From the NCBI RefSeq assembly GCF_900155605.1, contig NZ_LT707420.1, positions 1,813,625 to 1,877,624 of the forward strand: a stretch of DNA of 64,000 nucleotides, read 5' to 3'. This DNA is from Actinomyces marseillensis. GTDB taxonomy: Bacteria; Actinomycetota; Actinomycetes; Actinomycetales; Actinomycetaceae. The notes beneath the pieces were generated by a model. It was not told the DNA's origin. It saw only the letters and a list, made by a program, of their open reading frames with translations, and did not search any database. The translations under genes and the position numbers were made by a program. Shown here piece after piece: positions 53,997 to 61,930 of the stretch (its first letter is position 1; the number at the start of each line of letters is the position of its first letter).

Positions 53997-54603
53997 TTTC
54001 CTTCATTCGCTCAGCGTGTTCACTACTGAGCACCTCAGCAATAGCATCTGAGTCTTCGGGCGACAGTGATAAGTCCGGGTGCATAAACATCGTCGAACGC
54101 ACCAAACCCAAGACTTCTCCGGCAACTCGACGCGCCCACAAGGACAGCCTCGCGGCAAGCTGCTCGTCGGCCTCGAGAATGGGGGCAAGATTCTCGCGCA
54201 CCCACTCCCCCTGTTCAAGATCCCAATTCGCTCCGGGGAAAAGATTCTTTCGCGAAGCGATCTCGCGCAGGAAACCGCCAAGGACACCCAAAGTCACATA
54301 GGTTTTAATGGAGCGCTCATACCACGTTGTCGGGCGCGTGCGGGCATCGAGGTCGTCATAGAGCCCGTCGTAGGCTCGCGCATACGTAGACAAATCCATT
54401 CCACGGTGAGTACACCACGTCTCAACCTGAGTAAAAGTCTCGAAAACACGCGTCGCCATACGTGCGTGTTCCACCTTCGCTTCGAAGGTCGGAGCCTGGT
54501 CACTATCCTTTGCCAGGCGAGTCATTGCAGCCAAAATCGAATACGCGATCAGACCGACGACTTCCGCGTCGCTGTCCGCCACAGGTTCATAGGTGCGTTC
54601 CAT
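53980..54603 (-). CDS. Ferritin-like fold protein (MiaE/hydroxylase-like)
   Basis: A 207-residue all-helical protein of the actinobacterial ferritin-like fold family. The helix pattern with acidic positions (E in AKVEHARMATRVFETFTQVETW, D/E in the middle, E in GEWVRENLAPILEADEQ and RRVAGEVLG) suits a four-helix bundle, and parts recall the tRNA-hydroxylase MiaE. I cannot see a complete set of diiron ligands by eye. It converges with DUF3107 and diverges from the DEAD-box helicase. No function is established. Confidence 0.7.
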   Translation of the reverse strand: MERTYEPVADSDAEVVGLIAYSILAAMTRLAKDSDQAPTFEAKVEHARMATRVFETFTQVETWCTHRGMDLSTYARAYDGLYDDLDARTRPTTWYERSIKTYVTLGVLGGFLREIASRKNLFPGANWDLEQGEWVRENLAPILEADEQLAARLSLWARRVAGEVLGLVRSTMFMHPDLSLSPEDSDAIAEVLSSEHAERMKEIHLRG

Positions 54604-54786
54604 GGCATAACACTACATCACACAAACGTGACGGGTTCCTCTTCGGACAAACCTTGTCAACCTCGTACAATGAAAAAGACAGTGCTGACCGATCGCACGC
54701 GAGAAAAGTTTCCCGGGCAAGTGCCCACAAGAAGACCGCGATCGGCTGCAATTCTCAACGGGGTTTTTCCCCAGGACAGGTTGATT

Positions 54787-56394
54787 GTGACTTCACCTTC
54801 TGAGTACTCCGCCGGCGTTGTTCGTCTTGGCGCGATTGCTGCCCCTTCCACTGAAGAAGAGACCACCCCCGATATTACGAACTCGGGAAATGAAACTTTC
54901 GAAGCGAAGTCTTTCGCTGATTTCGGGGTCAGTGACCCCATTGTTGATGCGCTTGAAGAACGCGGCATCACCCACCCCTTCCCGATCCAGGCCCTGACTC
55001 TTCCCGTTGCACTGGATCGCCACGACATCATCGGTCAGGCCAAGACCGGTACCGGTAAGACTCTGGGATTTGGCATCCCCGTCTTGGAAGACGTCATCGC
55101 CCCGGATGAAGAGGGCTACGAGGACCTTCTCAATCCGAATATGCCGCAGGCACTCATCATTTTGCCGACCCGTGAGCTCACCAAGCAGGTGGCCGAAGAT
55201 CTCCGGGCGGCAGCCTCGCACCTGTCGACGCGCATCGTTGACATCTACGGCGGCGTTGCTTTTGAACCCCAGATTGACGCACTCATGCGAGGCGCGGATA
55301 TCGTCGTCGGCACCCCCGGGCGCTTGATCGATCTGCTCCGTCAAGGTGTGCTGCACCTGAACGGCGTGGAAAACGTTGTCCTTGACGAGGCCGACGAGAT
55401 GCTTGACCTGGGCTTCCTCCCGGACGTTGAAACTTTGCTTTCGCGCATTCCCGCGGACCGTCACATGATGCTTTTCTCGGCAACCATGCCCGGCCCGGTG
55501 ATCACGCTGGCTCGCAAGTTCATGACCCAACCGACCCACATCCGTGCGCAAGATCCTGACGATCAGGGCCAGACCGTCAACACGGTCCAGCAGGTCATCT
55601 ACCGCGCTCACGCCATGAACAAGACCGAGATCGTTGCGCGTATCTTGCAGGCACGAGGCCGCGGTCGCGCTGTGATTTTCTGCCGCACCAAGCGTGCGGC
55701 CGCGCGCGTTGCCGACGAGCTCAGCGAGCGCGGTTTCGCGGTTGCTGCCCTTCACGGCGACCTCGGTCAGGGTGCGCGTGAGCAGGCTCTGCGTGCTTTC
55801 CGTAATGGCAAGGTCGATGTTTTGGTTGCAACCGATGTTGCCGCGCGTGGCATCGACGTTGACGATGTCACCCACGTCATCAACTACCAGTGCCCCGAGG
55901 ACGAGAAGGTCTACATCCACCGCATTGGTCGCACCGGTCGCGCGGGGAATTCTGGCACAGCCGTAACCTTCGTGGATTGGGACGATGTCCCGCGCTGGTC
56001 ATTGATTTCGAAGGCGCTGGGCTTGGGAGTTCCCGAACCTCTGGAGACCTACCACACCTCGCCGCACCTGTACACGGACTTGGATATTCCCGAGGACGTT
56101 ACCGGGCGTCTGCCTCGTGCGAAGCGTACGCGCGAGGGACTTGGCGCCGAAAAGCTTGAGGATTTGGGTGCGCCTTCCCGCCGTGGACGAGGCCGAGGCC
56201 GCTCAGGTACTCGCGCATCCTCCCGCTCTAGCGAGGGCAGCCGAAGTCGGCGCCGCGGCCGTAAGGATGGCGATCAGACGATGAATCCTGGAAAGCAGGG
56301 GCGCTCCGACCGCGGTACGAAGGGCCGTGGTCGTGGTGAGCACTCGCCTGCACCGCGTAAGCGGGTGCGCCGTCGTAAGGGCAGCGAGGAGTAA
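54787..56394 (+). CDS. DEAD-box RNA helicase (RhlE/CsdA-like)
   Basis: The product has 535 residues from GTG 54787 (AGGACAGG upstream); an ATG at 54670 is the alternative and would add 39 residues. Q-motif FADFGVSDPIVDAL...PFPIQ, Walker A AKTGTGKT, motif II VLDEADEML, motif III SATMPG, motifs IV-VI (VIFCRTK, VATDVAARGIDV, HRIGRTGRAG). The tail (from about 455) is Arg/Gly/Ser-rich and basic, which suits RNA binding. Role in RNA folding or decay, cold response or ribosome assembly is likely. It lies by the ferritin-like and DUF3107 genes, as in mycobacteria. Confidence 0.92.
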   Translation: MTSPSEYSAGVVRLGAIAAPSTEEETTPDITNSGNETFEAKSFADFGVSDPIVDALEERGITHPFPIQALTLPVALDRHDIIGQAKTGTGKTLGFGIPVLEDVIAPDEEGYEDLLNPNMPQALIILPTRELTKQVAEDLRAAASHLSTRIVDIYGGVAFEPQIDALMRGADIVVGTPGRLIDLLRQGVLHLNGVENVVLDEADEMLDLGFLPDVETLLSRIPADRHMMLFSATMPGPVITLARKFMTQPTHIRAQDPDDQGQTVNTVQQVIYRAHAMNKTEIVARILQARGRGRAVIFCRTKRAAARVADELSERGFAVAALHGDLGQGAREQALRAFRNGKVDVLVATDVAARGIDVDDVTHVINYQCPEDEKVYIHRIGRTGRAGNSGTAVTFVDWDDVPRWSLISKALGLGVPEPLETYHTSPHLYTDLDIPEDVTGRLPRAKRTREGLGAEKLEDLGAPSRRGRGRGRSGTRASSRSSEGSRSRRRGRKDGDQTMNPGKQGRSDRGTKGRGRGEHSPAPRKRVRRRKGSEE

Positions 56395-56403
56395 GGCGCG
56401 CGT

Positions 56404-57483
56404 TTACCGGCCGAGGAAAGGCAGGGTGTTTTCGCGTAAGACAGGATTGGCGAGCACCCAGTGAACAGCGGCTTCCCTCAGGACATCGCTGGCCTCGGTT
56501 GATTTTCCACCGCGAAGATCTCCCACTGCTTTCTTGGCGCGCGCAAGCTCGTCTGCGCTGAGGGGGACCTGAGAGGAAATGATCTCGAGGAATTGCTTGA
56601 GGAGCGCGTTAAAAGTCGGTTCCCAGTTAATGCCGCCGTTGTCGTAGACCTCGTAGGCGACCTTACCCGTGATCCTGATGGCTTCACCTTGGAGTGTCTC
56701 GGCCTGATTATCAAGTGGAACGAGCAAGTCCCAGAGTTCGCTGGAAAGTTTCTTCCAGCTCTTCGAAGGATCGAGCTCGAGCTTTTCTCCAACGCTTGGG
56801 GCGGGACGCGCAACTTGCTGAGCGACGCCGAACATTTCGCACAGCTGTCGCAAGGCTTCCGCGGCTTCGAGGAAGCGGGGGTTGCTGGCATCTTCAGGGT
56901 TGTGGGCGATGATCGAGCAGCGATCTTTATCCATGGCTTGAAGAGCTTTGTATTCCTCGCCGCTTGGGTGTGCGCCATGAGCACGTAAAACCTTGAAAAC
57001 ACGCAAGATTCTGGGGGAATCAAACAAGTTGTACCAACTGAGCGCGTACTTCGTCAGCGTGTAGTCCCCATAGATTTTTGAATGCGCATCAAGAGTAGGG
57101 TCAGCGCCCCATTGGATCATCTGTTCCACCTCGGGCGCGTCCAGGCGTTCGACAGCGCCGAACAACGGAGTTTGGTCCGTGTTATCCCGGGCATTGATGT
57201 CACCGCCAAGGGCAATGAGACCGGGGATCAGATCGGGTCGACGTTGCTTGACGCGGCAGTGAATGGGAGTTTGTCCGCGTTCATTGCGACAGTTGATGTC
57301 CTCGCCTCGGGCGACCAAGAACTCGACAATCTCTTGCGAGCAGAGGAGGTGCAAGAGTTTGGGCTTTCCGTATTCGCTCCGCAGGTATGCGCCAATCTCG
57401 CAGTTTTTCACTGCCTCAGCCACGGCCTCGACGTCCCCGCTTGCGAGGATTTCTTTGATGTCGTTGGGGAGAGTTTTGCGCAT
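56404..57483 (-). CDS. Ankyrin repeat protein
   Basis: The 359-residue protein starts at the ATG with GGAGG eight bases upstream (57483). Three or four ankyrin repeats are visible in residues 10-150: LLHLLCSQEIVEFLVARGEDIN, then RGQTPIHCRVKQ...LIALGGDIN, then DQTPLFGAVERL...IQWGADPTLD. The C-terminal half (190-359) is helical and unknown. No signal peptide or membrane segment. It converges on the helicase gene with a 9-base gap. Role unknown, probably protein binding. Confidence 0.75.
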   Translation of the reverse strand: MRKTLPNDIKEILASGDVEAVAEAVKNCEIGAYLRSEYGKPKLLHLLCSQEIVEFLVARGEDINCRNERGQTPIHCRVKQRRPDLIPGLIALGGDINARDNTDQTPLFGAVERLDAPEVEQMIQWGADPTLDAHSKIYGDYTLTKYALSWYNLFDSPRILRVFKVLRAHGAHPSGEEYKALQAMDKDRCSIIAHNPEDASNPRFLEAAEALRQLCEMFGVAQQVARPAPSVGEKLELDPSKSWKKLSSELWDLLVPLDNQAETLQGEAIRITGKVAYEVYDNGGINWEPTFNALLKQFLEIISSQVPLSADELARAKKAVGDLRGGKSTEASDVLREAAVHWVLANPVLRENTLPFLGR

Positions 57484-57615
57484 TCCGACCTCCAAGTGAA
57501 CGTTATTCTTCAAGAATAGCGTCTTGAAGGTACCCTCTCCCCCGACACCTCTCTGCGTGATCCCGCGGTCTTGAACCTACGCGCGCCATCGGGGCGAGTA
57601 GTTTATATATTCTGC

Positions 57616-57957
57616 TCAGCCAACGCGGGAGATTTTAACGATCGCGCCTTCATCGCTGACGGCGACCAGCTCGTAGGCAAACTCGCCTTCCAGCATCATG
57701 TCGATCTGGTTGAGCAGGGGCGTTGGCACGTGAGGCGCGACCAGTTCCATCGCCTCGCCAACATTCAGAGAGGAAACGGCACCCAGGATTGCGGGGTGAC
57801 GCAAGCGAGGCGGGAAGGGACGTGCATCCAAGCGCGGCAGCTCAGCCTCGTGGTTACAACCGCAACCGCATCCACCGGACTGAGCAGGCTCCTGCGCCTT
57901 TTCGGCGGAAACATCGCGGAGTTCGAATTCGGGCAGGTCAGAGTTGGGTTCGATCAT
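57616..57957 (-). CDS. DUF2249 family protein with Cys cluster
   Basis: The 113-residue protein starts at ATG 57957 with GAAAGGGAA upstream. A Gly-Cys patch (GGCGCGCNHE, about residues 28-37) may bind a metal ion. It is followed by the DUF2249 core: LDARPFPPRLRHPAILGAVSSL, and VPTPLLNQIDMMLEGEFAYELV. DUF2249 proteins are often linked with nitrogen-oxide or hemerythrin-like systems; here there is no such neighbour. The start at 57990 is less likely. Confidence 0.75.
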   Translation of the reverse strand: MIEPNSDLPEFELRDVSAEKAQEPAQSGGCGCGCNHEAELPRLDARPFPPRLRHPAILGAVSSLNVGEAMELVAPHVPTPLLNQIDMMLEGEFAYELVAVSDEGAIVKISRVG

Positions 57958-58061
57958 GAGTTCCCTTTCGTCGGGCCTCGGCGGTGTCATTAACGCCTGA
58001 GCAACAGCTTCTAATAAAACATAGTCTATACGTTTTTATTAAAGCTGCCCTTCGAGGAGTC

Positions 58062-58799
58062 TTACTCCTCCGAATCCGTCAACACACGCTGGACAAAACG
58101 CGGAAGAGCGGCGGGACGCTCACGACGCCCTCCCCTAGTGAAGAAGAACATGCGAATACGCCCCCACAAGGTCGTGCGCACGCTGGAAGGCCAACGGTGG
58201 GTAATGTACTCAACCGCGTCGGAAACCTCGAGGCGCCGCGTTGAGTTACCCACGCGAACCCACAGCTCCGGCGCACCCTTCCCCTTCGGGCCGAGGAGGT
58301 ACACCGGCCTCGGGCTGGGAGGAACGGTCACGCGGCAGACTTCCTGAGCCTCGTAGCCCTCTTGGGGATCCGTGGCCGGAGCGAAGTCGATGCTTGGCAG
58401 CGCAGCCGCGTTAGTTCCGAGGCGTTGCCCCCACAGGTCACGAATCCACAGTTCAAAACGATCAGCGTCAGGACTCTTCAATGTCGCATAGTCCGGGCCT
58501 AAACCGATGAGCTTACCGTCATCATCAACACCGATAAGGAGCGTTCCTCCGCCGGAATTCATGAAGGCGGCGACAGTCTTGGCAATGACGGTCTCCATCG
58601 CATCATCCCGTTGCTGGGTACGCATATTCCAGCGTGCGCTGGACTTGAATTCGCGCGTATCGGATTCGCCTCGCGCGGCAACGTCAGCAATCGGATCAAG
58701 GCCGGGACGCGGGTGCAGATAAGCGACGATGAGAGCGCAGACAGTGACGACAAGGAGGGAAACCACGGCCGCGACAGCAATCATGGCCGGGCGCCACAT
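58062..58799 (-). CDS. AlbA_2 (Schlafen-type) domain membrane protein
   Basis: The 245-residue protein begins with a membrane segment (about 8-30), so it is anchored with the AlbA_2 domain inside. The domain is read from ESDTREFKSS, then TVAAFMNSGGGTLLIGVDDDG and the Arg-rich end ELWVRVGNSTRRL. AlbA_2 is thought to bind nucleic acid and is common in transcription regulators. The frame extends to 58853, but ATG 58799 follows the upstream stop by one base and is coupled. The membrane anchoring is unusual for this domain. Confidence 0.75.
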   Translation of the reverse strand: MWRPAMIAVAAVVSLLVVTVCALIVAYLHPRPGLDPIADVAARGESDTREFKSSARWNMRTQQRDDAMETVIAKTVAAFMNSGGGTLLIGVDDDGKLIGLGPDYATLKSPDADRFELWIRDLWGQRLGTNAAALPSIDFAPATDPQEGYEAQEVCRVTVPPSPRPVYLLGPKGKGAPELWVRVGNSTRRLEVSDAVEYITHRWPSSVRTTLWGRIRMFFFTRGGRRERPAALPRFVQRVLTDSEE

Positions 58800-58800
58800 A

Positions 58801-59040
58801 TCAGAGCTTGAGAAAATCCAGCCGGCAAAGAGCAAGTCCAGCCCACACACCAAGCATGCCGGTCAAGGTTGCCGAGGCAGTGGACATCGTCATTCGCGAA
58901 GCAAGGAAACGGCGAACAATCATGCCAATGAGCCAGGCAAGCACGACAACTGCGACTTGAATCCCAACCCATCTGAGCAAATCAGGGTTTTGAGGAGTCG
59001 CCGAAAAGTTCGGCTGGCCTGTACTCATGTCAACGATCAT
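58801..59040 (-). CDS. Small membrane protein, unknown
   Basis: The 79-residue protein has two hydrophobic segments (about 25-45 and 55-75, VGIQVAVVVLAWLIGMIV and ATLTGMLGVWAGLALC). ATG 59040 is supported by AAGGAAAG upstream; the ATG at 59028 is the alternative. It is coupled to the AlbA_2 gene (one-base gap). I do not recognise the family; it may be a partner of the AlbA_2 protein. Confidence 0.55.
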   Translation of the reverse strand: MIVDMSTGQPNFSATPQNPDLLRWVGIQVAVVVLAWLIGMIVRRFLASRMTMSTASATLTGMLGVWAGLALCRLDFLKL

Positions 59041-59156
59041 TCGGCTTTCCTTAGCTATTTTCGCCTGCACCTCGCGGCGATAGAAGGAGTGTCATCGAGG
59101 TTTAACGGTACCCAGTCGCCCGCGAAAAAGCGCAGCGGTATCCACAGAATTTTCCC

Positions 59157-59762
59157 TTAAGCAAGAAACCCGAACACCGCTCCCCAACCAACGAGGAGGT
59201 TGGCAAGGGAATGCATCATCCAACTGGGAAGAATGGAACCGCCTGCCGCCTCTTCGTTCACCCAGCCCATAATCCAGCCACTGACCGCAGTCAGCACTCC
59301 CACGCCAATAAGTGGGAGCAGGGTGAACGCTGAGGAAAGCAGAACCACATGTACAAGGCCGAAGACCACGGCCTGCACAGTGTTTCCAACTCTGAATCCG
59401 AACTTCTCGCTCAGCTTCTTTCCAAGGAACCCTCGAAAGAGAATCTCTTCCGATAGGCCGGTTTGAATGAAGGCGTAGAAGAGGACCGCTATCGCTCCAT
59501 AGATCCCGCTGCCTGCGAAGCGTGAGGAGGCGGTCTCGCCAGCAGCCGAGGAAAGAAGCGCGACTGAAAGCACGGCAACAACAGCCCAGACCATGAGCGC
59601 GAGCACAAGACGCTGACGCTTTGCTTTCCACTCGGGGACGACGAGGCCAATCCACGTTGCGAACTCAACGCGCCTGCGCGTTGCAACAGCCCACCATGCA
59701 ACCGGAAGAACAAGGGCAAGTGCGAGCTGAACAAAAGACGAGATAACAGTCGTGAATACCAT
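59157..59762 (-). CDS. CPBP intramembrane protease (CAAX-like)
   Basis: The 201-residue protein starts at ATG 59762 with GGAGG eight bases upstream; the frame to 59846 is longer without family match. It has about six membrane segments and the CPBP motifs EEILFRGFL (motif 1), FGLVHVVLLS (motif 2) and SWMMHSLAN (motif 3), so the catalytic Glu-Glu and His residues are present. CPBP proteins are membrane metalloproteases or bacteriocin self-immunity factors; no bacteriocin gene is seen nearby. Confidence 0.85.
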   Translation of the reverse strand: MVFTTVISSFVQLALALVLPVAWWAVATRRRVEFATWIGLVVPEWKAKRQRLVLALMVWAVVAVLSVALLSSAAGETASSRFAGSGIYGAIAVLFYAFIQTGLSEEILFRGFLGKKLSEKFGFRVGNTVQAVVFGLVHVVLLSSAFTLLPLIGVGVLTAVSGWIMGWVNEEAAGGSILPSWMMHSLANLLVGWGAVFGFLA

Positions 59763-59820
59763 CGCAGCCTCCAACAATCGCGCGCAGTCTGCTTTCAAGG
59801 ATACAGAGCGCACGATTAGC

Positions 59821-60633
59821 TCATCGCAAAGACGTGTGCCTTTCAATTGAGCGCGAGGCCCACACTGCTAGGAATAGTGCAAAGAGAGGGACCAAAATGC
59901 ATGCGCCCATTCCCCAAACATTGGGATACCCTTCAGTTCCCAAAGTCGCGCGATATGACGTCCACATAACCTCGGTACTGAAATGGCCGTCGAGAGTCAT
60001 TGAGAAGGGCATGAAGAAGGTTCCAATTCCGCTCAAAACCTGGTCAACGATGTAGAGCAGGACCAATCCGATAGCCACCGCACCGAAGCCCATGTGGTTG
60101 AAGCGCCCTTCGGCCGCAATACTCATGACCGCACAGACCTGAAGAATCAGCGCAATACACGAAACGATCCAGGTAATAAACAAAACCACAAGTGCCAGAG
60201 TCGAAAAAGTCGCAAATAGCGAACGTGGGCCAGCAGTGTAGTCGGCGAGGGTGATGCCCTGACTCCATGCCGCCGCCCACGCAACTGCAATGCCTCCGCC
60301 GATGGCTAAGGCAAGCGCGATGAGGAATTCGATGATCATTCGGCTGACCTTTGCCCAGTAGATCACGGCGCCTGACACGGGCAGAGTCATGGTGAAGTAC
60401 CCCTGTTGTCCGTACAGAGTCTTCCAGTAGTCACTCATTCCACTGATCGCTGCACCCACAGGAATCGCTACGCACATCAGGTAACCAAACATGGTCATTG
60501 TCCCGCTCAGTCCCGGGACTCCACTTGCAACGACACCGACCGTCACGCCAAGGATCGCAAGCACAGTCCCCATTTCACGAAGATCAGCACGCAGGCGACT
60601 ACCGATTTCATAAGACAGCATTTTCCCGAACAT
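59821..60633 (-). CDS. ABC exporter permease (ABC-2 type)
   Basis: The 270-residue protein has six membrane segments (about 22-44, 48-72, 98-125, 145-170, 180-205, 240-260) and no large loop. Its start overlaps the stop of the ATPase by one base. With the ATPase and GntR regulator it forms a YtrA-type exporter operon. Substrate unknown; such systems often answer cell-wall stress or antimicrobials. Confidence 0.85.
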   Translation of the reverse strand: MFGKMLSYEIGSRLRADLREMGTVLAILGVTVGVVASGVPGLSGTMTMFGYLMCVAIPVGAAISGMSDYWKTLYGQQGYFTMTLPVSGAVIYWAKVSRMIIEFLIALALAIGGGIAVAWAAAWSQGITLADYTAGPRSLFATFSTLALVVLFITWIVSCIALILQVCAVMSIAAEGRFNHMGFGAVAIGLVLLYIVDQVLSGIGTFFMPFSMTLDGHFSTEVMWTSYRATLGTEGYPNVWGMGACILVPLFALFLAVWASRSIERHTSLR

Positions 60634-61361
60634 CAGCGGTATTCCTTCCTGAAAATCGCATCTAAAGAGTCCCCTCGCGTTGCACGCAGATCATCCGCAT
60701 CTCCTTGAAGAAGAACCTGTCCCTCTTTCATGAAGAGCGCATAGTCAACGAAATGTTCGATATCCGAAATCAGGTGGGTTGACATGATGAGCAGCGACTC
60801 GGGATCAAACTCACGCAAAATCCCCTCGAGGATAATGTCGCGAGTTGCCGGATCTACCCCACTAATCGGCTCGTCCAACAAGAAAACCTTCGCTTTGCGC
60901 GCCATGATCAGGCTGATTTGAAGCTTCTCCCCCATTCCCTTACTCATCTCACTGAGCGGACGATTCTCGGGGAGTTTAAAGAAATCAACCATGGTTCGCG
61001 CTCTTTCCGGTTCAAAATCAGCAAAGAAACGCGAGTAGATGTTAATCGCACGCTCCACGGTCCATTCGCCGTTAAGGAATGCTGCTGAAGGCAAGTACGA
61101 AACAATAGATTTTGTACCGATTCCGGGTTTATGCCCGTCGATACTCACCTGCCCTTGATAATCATTCAATACGCCTGCAAGGATTTTCAGAAGCGTGGTC
61201 TTCCCACATCCGTTGGGACCCATCAGACCGACGATGTGCCCGGCATCCAGTGACAGCGAGTAGTCCCGTAGAGCCGGCGTTTTCCGGTAATGCTTCGTGA
61301 GGTGGTCCACGTGGACGAGGCCGTGCCCCGCACACCTTGACCGCTCAGTTTGTGTGGTCAT
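60633..61361 (-). CDS. ABC exporter ATPase
   Basis: The 242-residue ATPase has Walker A GPNGCGKT, a signature region that reads LSEMSKGMGEKLQISLIMA (motif MSKGM in place of LSGGQ), Walker B VFLLDEPISGVD and H-loop MSTHLISD. Start ATG 61361 has AGGAGG eight bases upstream; 61394 is the longer alternative. The second gene of the GntR-ABC operon; its start is 16 bases past the GntR stop. Confidence 0.9.
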   Translation of the reverse strand: MTTQTERSRCAGHGLVHVDHLTKHYRKTPALRDYSLSLDAGHIVGLMGPNGCGKTTLLKILAGVLNDYQGQVSIDGHKPGIGTKSIVSYLPSAAFLNGEWTVERAINIYSRFFADFEPERARTMVDFFKLPENRPLSEMSKGMGEKLQISLIMARKAKVFLLDEPISGVDPATRDIILEGILREFDPESLLIMSTHLISDIEHFVDYALFMKEGQVLLQGDADDLRATRGDSLDAIFRKEYR

Positions 61362-61377
61362 GAGTATGCCTCCTTGG

Positions 61378-61743
61378 CTACTTCTCCGTGACATCCCAAC
61401 GTTGATCGATCAGAGACCGGGCACCTTCCAGATCGATTCCCAGTGAACGACATGCACGAATGTAGGCGTCTACCGCGAAATGCGCGTCGTTCTTCCGCAG
61501 AGCATGCAGAGCGCACTCATCGGTTGCGACAAAGCGTCCTGCGGTCCGCTTCGGGACCGTCAGCCCTTCTTCGTCAAGTGCACTCAGGGCTCGCTGAACG
61601 GTATTGGGATTGGTGCCTGCCTCGATCGCGAGATCACGCACGGAGGGGATCTTTTCGCCTGGTTTCCACGTACCGTCGGTAATACGACCGCGGAACGAAT
61701 CAGCTAATTGGATCCAGATTGGACGGGTGTCATCGATGCGCAT
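61378..61743 (-). CDS. GntR-family regulator (YtrA subfamily)
   Basis: The 121-residue protein starts at ATG 61743 with GGAGGG upstream. The winged helix (RPIWIQLADSFRGRITDGTW, IPSVRDLAIEAGTNPNTVQRALSALD) is followed by a short effector part (75-121), the YtrA layout. It is the first gene before the ABC pair and probably represses its own operon through the palindromes at 61764-61826. The ligand is unknown. Confidence 0.9.
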   Translation of the reverse strand: MRIDDTRPIWIQLADSFRGRITDGTWKPGEKIPSVRDLAIEAGTNPNTVQRALSALDEEGLTVPKRTAGRFVATDECALHALRKNDAHFAVDAYIRACRSLGIDLEGARSLIDQRWDVTEK

Positions 61744-61763
61744 CGATGTATCCCTCCTGTCTA

Positions 61764-61826
61764 TCTGTATTAATACACTAATACAGTGCCACACTATCGA
61801 AACTGTGTCAACACAGTAATACAGTT
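61764..61826 (-). promoter_or_regulatory. Predicted GntR operator/promoter
   Basis: Half-sites ctgtatta and taatacag at 61764-61785 (ctgtattaatacactaatacag) and a palindrome ctgtgtcaacacag at 61803-61816 followed by taatacag (61817-61824) make several copies of a TACTGT-like half-site. A TTGACA -35 hexamer lies inside the second palindrome (minus strand, 61806-61811), so binding should block RNA polymerase. This is a typical GntR autoregulation site; the -10 element is uncertain. Confidence 0.6.
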
Positions 61827-61848
61827 TGGTCGGAAACGGAGGACAACA

Positions 61849-61881
61849 AACACCCCGTTGGGAAAATCCCAACGGGGTGTT
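61849..61881 (-). terminator. Terminator of glgP
   Basis: A perfect 15-base-pair stem (aacaccccgttggga / tcccaacggggtgtt) with an AAA loop lies 50 bases past the glgP stop and is followed by TTGTTGTCC on the minus strand. Confidence 0.8.
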
Positions 61882-61930
61882 ACGGCATTAAGCCACGCAT
61901 TCAGCCTCTAACAGGCCGCCTATGCCACAT

